Assembly: GCA_028690445.1 (NCBI GenBank)
Contig: JAQVBE010000001.1
Span: forward strand, 62,001-126,000
Origin: Aliarcobacter sp.
GTDB taxonomy: Bacteria; Campylobacterota; Campylobacteria; Campylobacterales; Arcobacteraceae
Length of the DNA stretch: 64,000 nt
Reading direction: 5' to 3'
Shown: piece by piece, positions 44,274 to 53,982 of the stretch
Position numbering within the stretch: the first letter of the stretch is position 1
Layout: each line of letters starts with the position of its first letter
Made by a program: the position numbers and the translations under genes
The notes under the pieces: generated by a model
The model's database searches: none
Told to the model about the DNA's origin: nothing
The model's input: only the letters and a program-made list of their open reading frames with translations

Positions 44274-45065
44274 GTGATAGATAAAAAAGAGTTTTTATTA
44301 CAATATATTATTAAAGCTTATATTGAGCATTTAGAACCAATTGGTTCGACTCAATTAAAATCTATGTATGATATTACCTATTCACCAGCAACCATTAGAG
44401 GTTACTTTAAAAAGTTGGGAGAAGAAGGTTATCTTGCACAAGAACATATAAGTAGTGGACGAACTCCTACTATTGAAGCTTTAAAACAATATTGGGGATC
44501 GAAACTTAATTTTAAGTTAAAAGGCTTAAATTTACGAGCATTGGAGTATTTTGCTTCTGAAATAGGGCTGTCAGTTTTTATAAAAAAAGAGAAATCTGAT
44601 GTACTGAAAGATATTTTAAATGTTGAAAATAAATATATGATATTAGAATTTTCTTCATTTGCAATAAGTGTTAAATATTCAGATGCACTTTATAGATTTT
44701 TAAATGATATGATAGGTTTAGATTTAAAAGATATTACGAAAGTTTCAAAAGATGTTGGAGCTTACGAGGTTTATGAATCTATAAATCAAACATTACAAAA
44801 TTCAGATTTTCAGATTTTCAATTATAAAGAATTTCTAAATTTAGCTTTAAATTATGATTTTGATGAATATACAATAAATAGTTTTTTAAAAGGTCAAATT
44901 TTAGATGAGTTAACGGAAGGTTTATATTTTGATAAGCTTCTGCCAGCAAATTATATTGGAATCTGTAATTATTGTAAAATCAATAATGAAGATGTGAAAA
45001 TGCTAGTGATTGGTGAATTACCAAAAGATTATGAATATTTTTATGAAAAAATTACAACTTTTTAG
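44274..45065 (+). CDS. hrcA: Heat-inducible transcription repressor
   Basis: A 263-residue repressor of class I heat-shock genes. The N-terminal winged helix shows EPIGSTQLKSMYDITYSPATIR (in part) and GYLAQEHISSGRTPT, both typical of HrcA. The rest is shorter and more divergent than in Bacillus (about 340 residues), as is common for Campylobacterota. The start is GTG at 44274, without a strong ribosome-binding site. It is the first gene of its own CIRCE-controlled operon, so it is autoregulated; GrpE and DnaK follow. Confidence 0.9.
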   Translation: MIDKKEFLLQYIIKAYIEHLEPIGSTQLKSMYDITYSPATIRGYFKKLGEEGYLAQEHISSGRTPTIEALKQYWGSKLNFKLKGLNLRALEYFASEIGLSVFIKKEKSDVLKDILNVENKYMILEFSSFAISVKYSDALYRFLNDMIGLDLKDITKVSKDVGAYEVYESINQTLQNSDFQIFNYKEFLNLALNYDFDEYTINSFLKGQILDELTEGLYFDKLLPANYIGICNYCKINNEDVKMLVIGELPKDYEYFYEKITTF

Positions 45066-45074
45066 GAGATAAAT

Positions 45075-45629
45075 ATGAATGAAAAAAAAGAAGAATTAAT
45101 ACAAGAGACAACGGAACAAGAAGTTCAATCAGAAGTAGTAGTTGAAGAAGATACTAAAGAAGAGAGTTTAGAAGATAAAATCGCTTCTTTAGAGCAACAA
45201 TTAAAAGATAGTGAAGATAAATATTTAAGAGTTCATGCTGATTTTGAAAACATCAAAAAAAGACTTGAAAGGGAAAAATATCAAGCTATTGATTATGCAA
45301 GTGAGAAGTTTGCAAAAGATTTATTAGCTCCAATTGACACTTTAGAGTTAGCCTTAGCATCTTCAAATACACAAGTAGATGCTCAAGAATTACTTGAAAA
45401 GGTAAAAGAGGGAATTGCTTTGACTATTAAGAGTTTTAATACAACTTTTGAAAAACACAATATTTCAAAAATTGAAACAGATGGTGAGTTTGACCCAAAT
45501 GTACATAATGCTGTAATGCAAGTTGATAGTGAAAATCACAAAACGGGACAAATTGTAAGTGAATTACAAAAAGGTTATATGTTAAAAGATAGGTTATTAA
45601 GACCTTCTATGGTTAGTATCGCTAACTAA
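45075..45629 (+). CDS. grpE: DnaK nucleotide exchange factor
   Basis: A 184-residue co-chaperone that promotes ADP release from DnaK. The first 45 residues are acidic and disordered, followed by a long coiled coil (about 45-95, with DKYLRVHADFENIKKRLERE) and the C-terminal beta domain (FDPNVHNAVMQVD and LQKGYMLKDRLLRPSMV). It begins nine bases after hrcA with AGGAGA upstream and precedes dnaK by 84 bases. Confidence 0.95.
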   Translation: MNEKKEELIQETTEQEVQSEVVVEEDTKEESLEDKIASLEQQLKDSEDKYLRVHADFENIKKRLEREKYQAIDYASEKFAKDLLAPIDTLELALASSNTQVDAQELLEKVKEGIALTIKSFNTTFEKHNISKIETDGEFDPNVHNAVMQVDSENHKTGQIVSELQKGYMLKDRLLRPSMVSIAN

Positions 45630-45713
45630 TATTTTGACCGTAATGTCATTAAACTAGATAGATTTGAAAAGATATAAATTAAATAAAAAATAAAAAATTA
45701 ATAAGGACAAAAA

Positions 45714-47597
45714 ATGAGTAAAGTAATTGGAATAGATTTAGGAACAACAAACTCTTGTGTTGCAGTTTATGAAAATGGTGAAGCGAAAATCATCCCAAAT
45801 AAAGAGGGAAAAAATACAACTCCTTCAATCGTAGCATTTACAGATAAAGGTGAAGTTTTAGTTGGAGATCCAGCAAAAAGACAAGCGATTACAAATCCAG
45901 AAAAAACTATTTATTCAATCAAAAGAATTATGGGTCTAATGATGGATGAGCCAAATGCAAAAGCTGCTCAATCAAAAGTTGGATATAAAATTGTTGATAG
46001 AAATGGTGCTGCAGCTGTAGAAATCGGTGGAAAAGTTTATACGCCACAAGAAATTTCTGCAAAAATTTTATCAAAATTAAAAGCAGATGCTGAAGAGTAT
46101 TTAGGAGCTGCTGTTACTGATGCTGTTATTACAGTTCCTGCATACTTCAATGATGCACAAAGAAAAGCAACTCAAGAAGCTGGAACAATTGCAGGTCTTA
46201 ACGTATTAAGAATTATCAATGAGCCAACAGCTGCTTCATTAGCTTATGGTTTAGATAAAAAAGGTGAAGAAAAAGTTCTTGTTTACGATTTAGGTGGAGG
46301 AACATTTGACGTTACTGTTTTAGAAATTGGTGATGGAACTTTTGAAGTACTTTCAACTGATGGAAATGCATTCCTAGGTGGAGATGACTTCGATAATAGA
46401 ATTATTGACTGGTTAGCAAAAGAGTTTAAAGACGAAAATGGGTTTGATGTTAAAAATGACAAAATGGCATTACAAAGATTAAAAGATGCTGCTGAAAATG
46501 CTAAAAAAGAGTTATCATCAGCTGAATCAACAGAAATCAATTTACCATTTATCTCTATGGGAAATGCAGGTCCTGTTCACTTAGTTAAATCTCTAACAAG
46601 AGCAAAATTTGAGTCTATGACTGAAGATTTAATTAACGAAACTTTAGACCATATCAAAATTGCATTAAAAGATGCTGGATTAAGTAAAGATGAAATTCAA
46701 GAAATTATCATGGTTGGTGGATCTACAAGATTACCAAAAGCAAATAAAGTTGTAAGAGATTTCTTCGGAAAAGATTTAAATAAAGGTGTAAATCCTGATG
46801 AAGTAGTTGCTGCTGGTGCTGCTGTTCAAGCTGGAGTTTTAAAAGGTGATGTTAAAGATGTATTATTATTAGATGTTACTCCTTTATCACTTGGAATTGA
46901 AACTTTAGGTGGAGTTATGACTAAATTAATTGAAAAAGGTACAACAATTCCTGTTAAAAAATCTCAAGTATTCTCAACTGCTGAAGATAATCAACCAGCA
47001 GTTTCTATTCACGTTTCACAAGGTGAAAGAGAATTTGCAAAAGATAATAAATCTTTAGGTATGTTTGAACTTTCAGATATTCCAGCAGCAAGAAGAGGTG
47101 TTCCTCAAATTGAAGTAACATTTGATATTGATGCAAATGGTGTTTTAAATGTATCTGCAAAAGACAAAGGAACTGGAAAAGAAAATAAAATTACTATTTC
47201 TGGAAGTTCAGGATTAAGTGATGCTGAAATTGAAAAAATGGTTCAAGAAGCAGAAGCAAATAAAGATGTTGATGCTAAGAAAAAAGCATTAATTGAAGTA
47301 AGAAACCAAGCTGATGGATTATTACATTCAACAAGAAAAACTTTAGAAGAAAATGAAAATGCAGTTAGTGAAGAAGAGAAAAAAGCTATTATTGATGCAG
47401 CAGCTGATTTAGAAGAGACTTTAAAAGATGATAATGCAACAAAAGAGCAAATTGAAGAAAAATTAAAAACTTTAACTGAAAAATCTCACAAATTAGCAGA
47501 AGCTATGTACAAAAAAGAGGGTGGAGATGCTAACGCTCAACCAAACCAAAAAGCAAAAAAAGATGACGATGATGTTATCGATGCTGAAGTAGAGTAA
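45714..47597 (+). CDS. dnaK: Chaperone DnaK (Hsp70)
   Basis: A 627-residue Hsp70. The ATPase domain opens with [14 protein letters not shown] and has [36 protein letters not shown] and GGSTRLPK. The substrate-binding domain carries [17 protein letters not shown], and the C-terminal lid ends with an acidic [11 protein letters not shown] tail. The length is normal. AAGGAC lies before the ATG. It is the last heat-shock gene of this operon; dnaJ is not here. Confidence 0.98.
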   Translation: MSKVIGIDLGTTNSCVAVYENGEAKIIPNKEGKNTTPSIVAFTDKGEVLVGDPAKRQAITNPEKTIYSIKRIMGLMMDEPNAKAAQSKVGYKIVDRNGAAAVEIGGKVYTPQEISAKILSKLKADAEEYLGAAVTDAVITVPAYFNDAQRKATQEAGTIAGLNVLRIINEPTAASLAYGLDKKGEEKVLVYDLGGGTFDVTVLEIGDGTFEVLSTDGNAFLGGDDFDNRIIDWLAKEFKDENGFDVKNDKMALQRLKDAAENAKKELSSAESTEINLPFISMGNAGPVHLVKSLTRAKFESMTEDLINETLDHIKIALKDAGLSKDEIQEIIMVGGSTRLPKANKVVRDFFGKDLNKGVNPDEVVAAGAAVQAGVLKGDVKDVLLLDVTPLSLGIETLGGVMTKLIEKGTTIPVKKSQVFSTAEDNQPAVSIHVSQGEREFAKDNKSLGMFELSDIPAARRGVPQIEVTFDIDANGVLNVSAKDKGTGKENKITISGSSGLSDAEIEKMVQEAEANKDVDAKKKALIEVRNQADGLLHSTRKTLEENENAVSEEEKKAIIDAAADLEETLKDDNATKEQIEEKLKTLTEKSHKLAEAMYKKEGGDANAQPNQKAKKDDDDVIDAEVE

Positions 47598-47608
47598 ATC
47601 TCTGCTTC

Positions 47609-47914
47609 ATGCAAAATTTGTTTTTTTTACTAATATTATTCTTAATAACTATTTTTTCTGTCCTTTTATACTTAAAAAGTAAAACTTTGAGGGTAGAAAA
47701 ATTACTTAGTGGCGAGTGCCCATCTTGTAGGCAAAAAGCAAAAGTTTTTTTTGATGAAAAAACAAAAACAACATTTAAATCTGAAATTATAAAATCAAGA
47801 GTGCTTCAAAGTCATGGATGTTCGGGTGTAAAAGATGTTGAGTTTTCTTGTGAATCATGTGGATTAAAAGAAGTACATTCTACAAATTTATTACCATCAG
47901 GTTGTGATTTATGA
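47609..47914 (+). CDS. Membrane-anchored zinc-ribbon protein
   Basis: A 101-residue protein with one N-terminal membrane segment (about residues 4-22, LFFLLILFLITIFSVLLYL) and a soluble part with two CxxC pairs: CPSC near residue 37 and CESC near residue 80, plus two other cysteines. The pairs probably hold one zinc ion. I do not know the family's function. It starts 11 bases after dnaK without a clear ribosome-binding site and overlaps mltA by four bases, so it is probably expressed with mltA. Confidence 0.65.
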   Translation: MQNLFFLLILFLITIFSVLLYLKSKTLRVEKLLSGECPSCRQKAKVFFDEKTKTTFKSEIIKSRVLQSHGCSGVKDVEFSCESCGLKEVHSTNLLPSGCDL

Positions 47915-49047
47915 AATCTTTAATATTTATTATATCGCTAACAACAATCTTTCTTTTTTCAGGATGTGCAACGAAGGAAAAAGTAGTCCCACAAGAACAA
48001 AAAATACAAGAGCCATTTAAAGATATTCCAAAAGAGAATTTAAAAAATATGCAAGCGGTTGGTTTTAATGAAATTGAAGGTTTCTATAACGATGATTTAG
48101 CACATGCACTTGATGTTTTTAGAAAAGATTGTAAAAAATCTAAAAGAAATGAGTTATTTAAAGATGTTTGCCAAAAAGCTGAATATGAAACTGATGGAAG
48201 AAAGTTTTTTACAATAAATTTTCAACCATATAAACTTTTAGATGATAATTCTTTAGATGAGGGAATTATTACAGGATATTATGAGCCACTTCTTTATGGA
48301 AGTTTGAAAAAAAATAAAAGATATAAATATCCAGTTTATAAAACACCAAAAGATATGATGGTTATTGATCTTGTATCTGCTTATCCTGAATTAAAAAGTT
48401 ATAAATTTAGGGGAAAATTAGTTGGAAACAAAGTCATTCCTTATGATTCAAGGGCTCAAATAGAGAGTAATCCAAGTAAAAATCTTGAAGTTATAGCTTA
48501 TGTTGATAATAAAGTAGATTTATTTTTACTTCATGTTCAAGGTTCAGGGAAAATCTTATTAGATAATGGCGAATTAATTAATGTTGGTTATGCTGAACAA
48601 AATGGAAGAAAATTCAAAGGAATAGGAACTTATATGCTTAATAAGGGTTATATAAGTAAGGATGAATTATCAGCTCAGGGTATGAAAAAATATTTAGATA
48701 AAAACCCTTCAAAAGCAGATGAAGTATTAAATCAAAATGAAAGTTATGTATTTTTTCATAAATCAGAGCAAGGAGCAATAGGAAGTTTAGGAACACAACT
48801 TACTGCAAAAAGAAATTTAGCAGTTGATAGAAGTGTTATTCCTCTTGGAATGCCAGTTTTTCTTAGTACCAAAAATCCCATTGATAAAAAACCTATAAAT
48901 CAATTAATGGTTGCTGCTGATGTTGGTGGAGCTATAAAAGGTGATATTCGAGCTGATTTCTTTTGGGGATATGGAGAAGATGCTTTTGCTTATGCGGGAA
49001 GAATGAAAGAAAAAGGAAAAATGTACGTTTTAATGCCAAAAAAATAG
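47911..49047 (+). CDS. mltA: Membrane-bound lytic murein transglycosylase A (lipoprotein)
   Basis: A 378-residue MltA lipoprotein. The lipobox is LFSGC with Cys19 as the lipidation site. The MltA domain contains ITGYYEPLLYGS and LFLLHVQGSGKILLDNG; the 3D domain near the C-terminus has LAVDRSVIPLGMPVFLS and MVAADVGGAIKGDIRADFFWG (in part), with the catalytic aspartate. It cleaves glycan strands to 1,6-anhydromuropeptides. It overlaps the zinc-ribbon gene. Confidence 0.93.
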   Translation: MKSLIFIISLTTIFLFSGCATKEKVVPQEQKIQEPFKDIPKENLKNMQAVGFNEIEGFYNDDLAHALDVFRKDCKKSKRNELFKDVCQKAEYETDGRKFFTINFQPYKLLDDNSLDEGIITGYYEPLLYGSLKKNKRYKYPVYKTPKDMMVIDLVSAYPELKSYKFRGKLVGNKVIPYDSRAQIESNPSKNLEVIAYVDNKVDLFLLHVQGSGKILLDNGELINVGYAEQNGRKFKGIGTYMLNKGYISKDELSAQGMKKYLDKNPSKADEVLNQNESYVFFHKSEQGAIGSLGTQLTAKRNLAVDRSVIPLGMPVFLSTKNPIDKKPINQLMVAADVGGAIKGDIRADFFWGYGEDAFAYAGRMKEKGKMYVLMPKK

Positions 49048-49054
49048 TTGTTGC

Positions 49055-49297
49055 TTACATGCAACAACCATTTCCACAACAATCAGGTCTAATATCTTCT
49101 TTATAAAATGAAATTACTAAATTATTGAACATTTCTTGAAGTTCAAACTTATGTGTTTTACAAAATTCATTATTCATAATATTTTTCATTTCTATTGCTT
49201 TACTTAAAGCAATGTCTTTTGATTCAAAAGTTAAATTATTTTCTAAATTGCTTTTTTTAAAACATGCGCATTGATTTGCTACTACTATTTTGTACAT
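49055..49297 (-). CDS. Small cysteine-rich protein, unknown function
   Basis: An 80-residue protein with no signal peptide or membrane segment. It has CAC at residues 9-11, a Cys-x-x-His pair (CKTH) near residue 46, and a C-terminal CCGNGCC cluster (residues 73-79). The cysteines look suited to binding a metal such as copper, zinc or iron. AAGGAT lies before the ATG. It converges with mltA and is divergent from psd. I do not recognise the family. Confidence 0.6.
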   Translation of the reverse strand: MYKIVVANQCACFKKSNLENNLTFESKDIALSKAIEMKNIMNNEFCKTHKFELQEMFNNLVISFYKEDIRPDCCGNGCCM

Positions 49298-49416
49298 AAA
49301 AATCCTTAAAAATTCGATAAATTAATCTTGCAAGAGTAGCTAAATATTTATTAAAGCAATTTAAGAAGAAAAAATAGATAAAATATAGCACTAATTGATT
49401 TTAATAAAGGAAAATA

Positions 49417-50223
49417 ATGCATATTACAAATCTTATCTCTTTATACTTTGGAAAGTTTGCTAAAAAAGAGTTTCTTTCTCCTGTTCAAAAACTAATTAAT
49501 TCTAGTTATGTGAGATTAATGGGTTTAAATATGAGCGAATTTAAACATCCAAGATATTATAAATCTTTAAATGATTTATTTACAAGAGAATTAATTATAA
49601 AAAGGCTTATAGATGAAAATAAAAATACAATTATTTCTCCTACTGATAGTTTAATTACACAATGTGGACAAATTCAAAATGATATTGCTTTACAAATAAA
49701 AGGAATGCAGTATAGTGTTGAAGAGTTATTAACTTATTATTGTTCTTCAAACTTTGAAAAAGTAAAAGATGGCTCTTTTATGAATTTTTATTTATCGCCA
49801 AAAGATTACCATAGATACCATGCACCTTGTGATTTTAAATTATTAAAATTAATCCATGTTCCTGGAAAACTTTATCCTGTAAATCTAAAATACCTAAATA
49901 AAGAGTTTGAACTTTTTATTCAAAATGAAAGGGTGATTTTAGAGTGTGAAACAAATGGAAAAATCTTTTATATGGTTTTTGTAGGAGCTTTAAATGTTGG
50001 ACAAATGGTATTTGAATTTGAAGATAGAGTTGAAACAAATACAAATGCAAAAGAGATGAAAGTATATACTTATGAAAATATTGAAATAAGTAAAGGTGAA
50101 TGTTTAGGATATTTCAAAATGGGTTCAACCGTTGTTATGCTTTGGGAAAAAGAAATGGTAGAACTTGAAGATTTACTTGATAAAAATGTAAGATTTGGAC
50201 AAAAGATAGCAAGTTTTTTATAA
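49417..50223 (+). CDS. psd: Phosphatidylserine decarboxylase proenzyme
   Basis: A 268-residue inner-membrane enzyme that makes phosphatidylethanolamine. The self-cleavage motif is GST at 236-238 (FKMGSTVVMLW), with Ser237 becoming the pyruvoyl group. Other family blocks are YYKSLNDLFTREL, ISPTDSLITQCGQI, FYLSPKDYHRYHAP with the catalytic His, and GKLYPVN. ATG has AAGGAAA upstream. pssA, its usual partner, is not in the window. Confidence 0.93.
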   Translation: MHITNLISLYFGKFAKKEFLSPVQKLINSSYVRLMGLNMSEFKHPRYYKSLNDLFTRELIIKRLIDENKNTIISPTDSLITQCGQIQNDIALQIKGMQYSVEELLTYYCSSNFEKVKDGSFMNFYLSPKDYHRYHAPCDFKLLKLIHVPGKLYPVNLKYLNKEFELFIQNERVILECETNGKIFYMVFVGALNVGQMVFEFEDRVETNTNAKEMKVYTYENIEISKGECLGYFKMGSTVVMLWEKEMVELEDLLDKNVRFGQKIASFL

Positions 50224-50245
50224 AATAAAACAAAAGTGAGATGGG

Positions 50246-52276
50246 TTGAATAATAAAATATCTTTAAAAATAGCTTGGTTATTTATTATAATTTTTTTGC
50301 TATATGTATCTTTTGTAATATTTTTAGTATCTCCTAAAATAAATAGTTATTTAACACAAATCCAGATACAAAACTCAAAAATTCAGTTTAATCAAGTAAT
50401 TTCAATTATAAATAATAAACTAAAAAATAGTACAAATAGTGAACTTGAGCTATTACTTTCAAGTTTTACTTTGGGTAAAACCGGTTATATTTATGTTGTT
50501 GATGGCTTAGGAAAAGTTGTTTTTGATCCAAGTGGTGAATTTAAAAACCAAGAAGAATTAAAAGTCGTTTTACCACAAAATGGTGTAAAATTATTTGATG
50601 AATTAAAAAATAGCTATGCAAAAAAAGAGACTTTAGAGTATAACTGGAACAGAATTTATGATCCAAATAATTATGAATATAAAAAAATATCTTGGATTGA
50701 ATATAATAAAAACTTAGATTGGTACATAATTTCTTCTGTTTATGAAGAAGATTTTTCTTCATTTGTTGAAGAAATAAACTATTTAATATTAAATATTTTA
50801 ATTTTTGCATTTTTTATATTTTTAGTAATTACGGCATTTGTTATTATAAAAATTATTGCTCCTATTAATAAAATGATTACTGAAATTCAAAAGGCAAATA
50901 TTAATATAGATAATTCTCAAAATGAAATGAAATCCAAAAATAAAATAGGCTTTTTAACAAATCAATTTAATACATTACTTAATCAAGTCGAAATAAATCG
51001 AAAAACTTTTGAAGAACAGGTTTGTGTAAAAACAAAAGAGATTGAAAATAAATTATATTATGATGAATTGACTAATCTAAAAAATAGATATGCTTTAGAA
51101 GAAGAAATAAAAGAAAATGATTTTGTATCAATAACTTTAATTGATATAGATTCTTTTGACGATATAAATGAACTTTATGGATTCTCAACTGGAAATTTAG
51201 TTTTAATTGAAGTTGGAAAAATACTAAATGAATTTTCATTAAAATATGATGTTTCAGTTTATAGAATATATGGGAATGTATATTGTTTGGCTGATAAAAA
51301 AATGATGGGATTTTTTAAATTTAATGAATTAATAGAAGAATTAGCAGTACTTTTCAAAAATAAACCTCTTTATATTGAACAACTAGATATTGATATTTTT
51401 GTAAATATAACGCTAGGGATTTCAATTGCGCAAGAAGAATCTATAAAAACAGCTGGAATTGCACTAAAAAAAGCCAAAAAGAATAATCTTCCCTATTTCG
51501 TTTATAATAATGATATAGATACTAAAGAGATGATTGAAAAATCTATGTATTGGCGAGAAAAAATAAAAAAAGCACTTAAACATGATAAAGTAATACCATT
51601 CTATCAAGCTATTTTTGATGTAGATAAAAATATAGTTAAATATGAAACCTTGATGAGAATAGAAGATATTAATGAAAAAGGTGAGATTATTTATTTAAGT
51701 CCTTATTTTTTCCTTGATATTTCTGTTAAAACAAAACAATATCTCCAATTATCAAATCAAATAATATCAAAAGCCTTAAAAGATTTAAAAAAAACTGATA
51801 AACAAATATCTGTAAATTTAAGCTTTAAAGATATCTTAGATAGTGAATTTATTGTTTTTTTAGATGAAAGTCTTAAAAAAATTACTAACGAAGATAAATC
51901 AAGAGTAGTTTTTGAGATTTTAGAGAGTGACTATATATCTGATTATACTTTACTGGAAGAGTTTATTGGTAAGTATAGAAAACAAGGTATTAAAATTGCA
52001 ATTGATGATTTTGGAACAGGATATTCAAATTTTGCACATATTCTAAAAATTAGACCAAATTATATAAAAATAGATGGCTCATTAATTAAAAATATTTATT
52101 CAGATAAAAACTCATATGAAATGGTCAAATCAATTATTGATTTTAGTAAAGCTTTAAACATAAGAGTAATTGCTGAGTTTGTTCATTCTCAAGAAGTATT
52201 TGATTCATTGGTTGAATTAGGTGTTGATGAATTACAAGGTTTTTATTTAGCTGAGCCAGCACCAGATTTTCTTTAG
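50246..52276 (+). CDS. Membrane Cache-GGDEF-EAL protein, probable cyclic-di-GMP phosphodiesterase
   Basis: A 676-residue inner-membrane signalling protein. It has membrane segments at about 10-28 and 178-202 around a periplasmic single-Cache-like sensor (LGKTGYIYVVDGLGKVVFDPSG), then a short HAMP-like linker and a GGDEF domain from about 270. The signature GGDEF is replaced by YGNVYC, so cyclase activity is unlikely. The EAL domain looks intact: ETLMR (Glu467), VNLSF, FEILES, DDFGTGYS (Asp587-Asp588), KIDGSLIK, AEFV and LQGFYLAEP. The start is TTG at 50246 with GAG upstream. It follows psd after 22 bases. The degenerate GGDEF may bind GTP and regulate the EAL part. Confidence 0.85.
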   Translation: MNNKISLKIAWLFIIIFLLYVSFVIFLVSPKINSYLTQIQIQNSKIQFNQVISIINNKLKNSTNSELELLLSSFTLGKTGYIYVVDGLGKVVFDPSGEFKNQEELKVVLPQNGVKLFDELKNSYAKKETLEYNWNRIYDPNNYEYKKISWIEYNKNLDWYIISSVYEEDFSSFVEEINYLILNILIFAFFIFLVITAFVIIKIIAPINKMITEIQKANINIDNSQNEMKSKNKIGFLTNQFNTLLNQVEINRKTFEEQVCVKTKEIENKLYYDELTNLKNRYALEEEIKENDFVSITLIDIDSFDDINELYGFSTGNLVLIEVGKILNEFSLKYDVSVYRIYGNVYCLADKKMMGFFKFNELIEELAVLFKNKPLYIEQLDIDIFVNITLGISIAQEESIKTAGIALKKAKKNNLPYFVYNNDIDTKEMIEKSMYWREKIKKALKHDKVIPFYQAIFDVDKNIVKYETLMRIEDINEKGEIIYLSPYFFLDISVKTKQYLQLSNQIISKALKDLKKTDKQISVNLSFKDILDSEFIVFLDESLKKITNEDKSRVVFEILESDYISDYTLLEEFIGKYRKQGIKIAIDDFGTGYSNFAHILKIRPNYIKIDGSLIKNIYSDKNSYEMVKSIIDFSKALNIRVIAEFVHSQEVFDSLVELGVDELQGFYLAEPAPDFL

Positions 52277-52303
52277 TTTTAATTAAAAACAAGTTTATTG
52301 TTG

Positions 52304-52309
52304 TAGAAT
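52304..52309 (+). promoter_or_regulatory. Probable -10 element for the small gene at 52334
   Basis: TAGAAT lies 24 bases before the ATG, preceded by TTGTTG. It is in the 57-base gap after the EAL gene. Confidence 0.3.
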
Positions 52310-52333
52310 TAAACTAAAATAAAAAGGATTAAA

Positions 52334-52567
52334 ATGTCAACTATTACGGAATTAGGAATATTAGATTTATCTGGTACTAAAAAAGGAAAAATTTCTATTT
52401 CAAATGTAACTGAACCTTATGGAAAAGATACAGAAGATATAGTTAGTATTGGTATTTCTTTAAATGGACAAGATATTCAATGGAAATCACACCTTCCTTA
52501 TGAAAATTTAGAAGATGTGATAGCAATACTTCAAAAAGCATTAGATACTAAAAAACAAAATTCATAA
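52334..52567 (+). CDS. Small conserved-looking protein, unknown function
   Basis: A 77-residue acidic soluble protein, with strand-rich sequence in the first 60 residues (KKGKISISNVTEPYG, DIVSIGISLNGQDIQW) and a C-terminal helix (LEDVIAILQKALDTK). There are no cysteines, signal peptide or membrane segment. AAAAGGA precedes the ATG, so it is probably translated. I do not recognise a family. It lies just upstream of the rimB-rimK promoter but has its own likely -10 box. Confidence 0.6.
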   Translation: MSTITELGILDLSGTKKGKISISNVTEPYGKDTEDIVSIGISLNGQDIQWKSHLPYENLEDVIAILQKALDTKKQNS

Positions 52568-52588
52568 TTTTATGAAATAATTTTGTGA

Positions 52589-52594
52589 TATAAT
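52589..52594 (+). promoter_or_regulatory. -10 element for the rimB-rimK pair
   Basis: TATAAT preceded by TGTGA (extended -10 like) lies 21 bases before the ATG at 52616. Confidence 0.5.
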
Positions 52595-52615
52595 ATTCTT
52601 TTAAAGAGGTATATT

Positions 52616-53038
52616 ATGTCACAAAAGAAAATTATTGGAAGAAGAGAAATAGTATCTATTTTAGATTTAGAACTGTTTGATTTAGATGTAAAAATTGACA
52701 CAGGAGCTGATTCTAATTCCCTGCATTGCGATGACATTTTTATTGATGATGAGAAATTTGTAAATTTTACATTATTAGATGAAATTCATCCAGCTTATCA
52801 TGGTAAAAAAATGAAAATGCCACTTTACAAATATAAAAGAGTTAAAAGTTCAAATGGGACTGTACAATTAAGAGCATCTATAAAAGTTGATATATTGTTT
52901 TTTGGTAAAAAATATAAAACAGTAATTTCTTTGACCGATCGTTCTGACATGAAATATCCTATGTTAATAGGAAGAAAATTTTTAACTGAGCGTTTTTTAG
53001 TTGATGTTTCAAAAGAATATCTTACAAAAGTAAATTAA
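52616..53038 (+). CDS. rimB: RimB-like retropepsin-type protease (RimK-associated)
   Basis: A 140-residue protein of the family once called ATP-dependent zinc protease, now known as RimB-type aspartic peptidases. The active-site motif is DTGAD at residues 28-32, and LTDRSDMKYPMLIGRKFL is the second characteristic block. Family members next to rimK trim or release poly-glutamate tails that RimK adds to ribosomal protein S6. rimK follows after 11 bases, which strongly supports this pairing. AGAGG lies before the ATG. Confidence 0.83.
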   Translation: MSQKKIIGRREIVSILDLELFDLDVKIDTGADSNSLHCDDIFIDDEKFVNFTLLDEIHPAYHGKKMKMPLYKYKRVKSSNGTVQLRASIKVDILFFGKKYKTVISLTDRSDMKYPMLIGRKFLTERFLVDVSKEYLTKVN

Positions 53039-53049
53039 AAGAGATTAAT

Positions 53050-53982
53050 ATGAGAATTTATATATTATCAAGAAATAAAGATCTATATTCAACAAGAAGA
53101 TTAGTTGAAGAAGCAACTGCAAAAGGTTGGGAAGTAAGAGTAATAGATTATTTAAAATGTACTATTGAAATTATGAAAAACGAGTTAGTTGTAAATTACG
53201 AAGGAAAAGTATTACCAACTCCTGATGCAATAATTCCTCGAATTGGAGCTAGTAGAACATTCTATGGTGCAGCAATGGTAAGACACTTTGAAATGATAGA
53301 TGTATTTAGTACAACAGGAAATTTAGCACTTACAAGAAGTAGAGATAAATTAAGAAGTTTACAAGTTTTATCAAAAAATGGTGTTGATATGCCAAGAACA
53401 GTTTTTGCTTCAAATAAATCAAATGCTAAAGATGTAATTGCATTAAGTGGTGGAGCACCTTTAGTTTTAAAGATTTTAGAAGGAACGCAAGGTGTGGGAG
53501 TTGTTTTAGTAGATAGTGAAAAAGCTGCTAAATCTGTACTTGATGCTTTTTATGGAATGGATGTAAATTTGCTTGTGCAAGAGTATATCGAAGAAGCAGG
53601 TGGTGCTGATATTAGAGCATTTGTTGTAAATAATGAAGTTGTTGGTGCCATGAAAAGACAAGGTGCAGAGGGAGATTTTAGATCAAACTTACATCAAGGT
53701 GGAAGTGCAGTTGCATATAAACTTAACAGAAAAGAAAAAGCAACAGCAATTGCAGCAGCAAAGGCAATGGGGCTTGGAGTTTGTGGAGTTGATATGATTC
53801 CATCAAAAAGAGGACCTCTTGTAATGGAAGTGAATTCAAGTCCAGGTTTAGAAGGAATTGAAAAATCTACAAACATAAATATTGCAAAAAAAGTTATGGA
53901 CTTTATAGAAAAAAGTGTAAAACCAAGCTGTCCAATTAATCCTCAAAAAAGAAGAATCAAAAAAGATAATATAGGAGCATAA
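53050..53982 (+). CDS. rimK: Ribosomal protein S6 glutamate ligase (ATP-grasp)
   Basis: A 310-residue ATP-grasp ligase. The N-terminal part reads RIYILSRNKDLYSTRRLVEEA; the ATP-grasp core has PLVLKILEGTQGVGVVLVDS (the Gly loop), LVQEYIEEAGGADIRAFVV and the metal site LVMEVNSSPGLEGIE. RimK adds glutamates to the C-terminus of S6 and can be controlled by cyclic-di-GMP in some species; an EAL protein is encoded nearby, but a link is only an idea. A hairpin overlaps its stop codon. Confidence 0.92.
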   Translation: MRIYILSRNKDLYSTRRLVEEATAKGWEVRVIDYLKCTIEIMKNELVVNYEGKVLPTPDAIIPRIGASRTFYGAAMVRHFEMIDVFSTTGNLALTRSRDKLRSLQVLSKNGVDMPRTVFASNKSNAKDVIALSGGAPLVLKILEGTQGVGVVLVDSEKAAKSVLDAFYGMDVNLLVQEYIEEAGGADIRAFVVNNEVVGAMKRQGAEGDFRSNLHQGGSAVAYKLNRKEKATAIAAAKAMGLGVCGVDMIPSKRGPLVMEVNSSPGLEGIEKSTNINIAKKVMDFIEKSVKPSCPINPQKRRIKKDNIGA

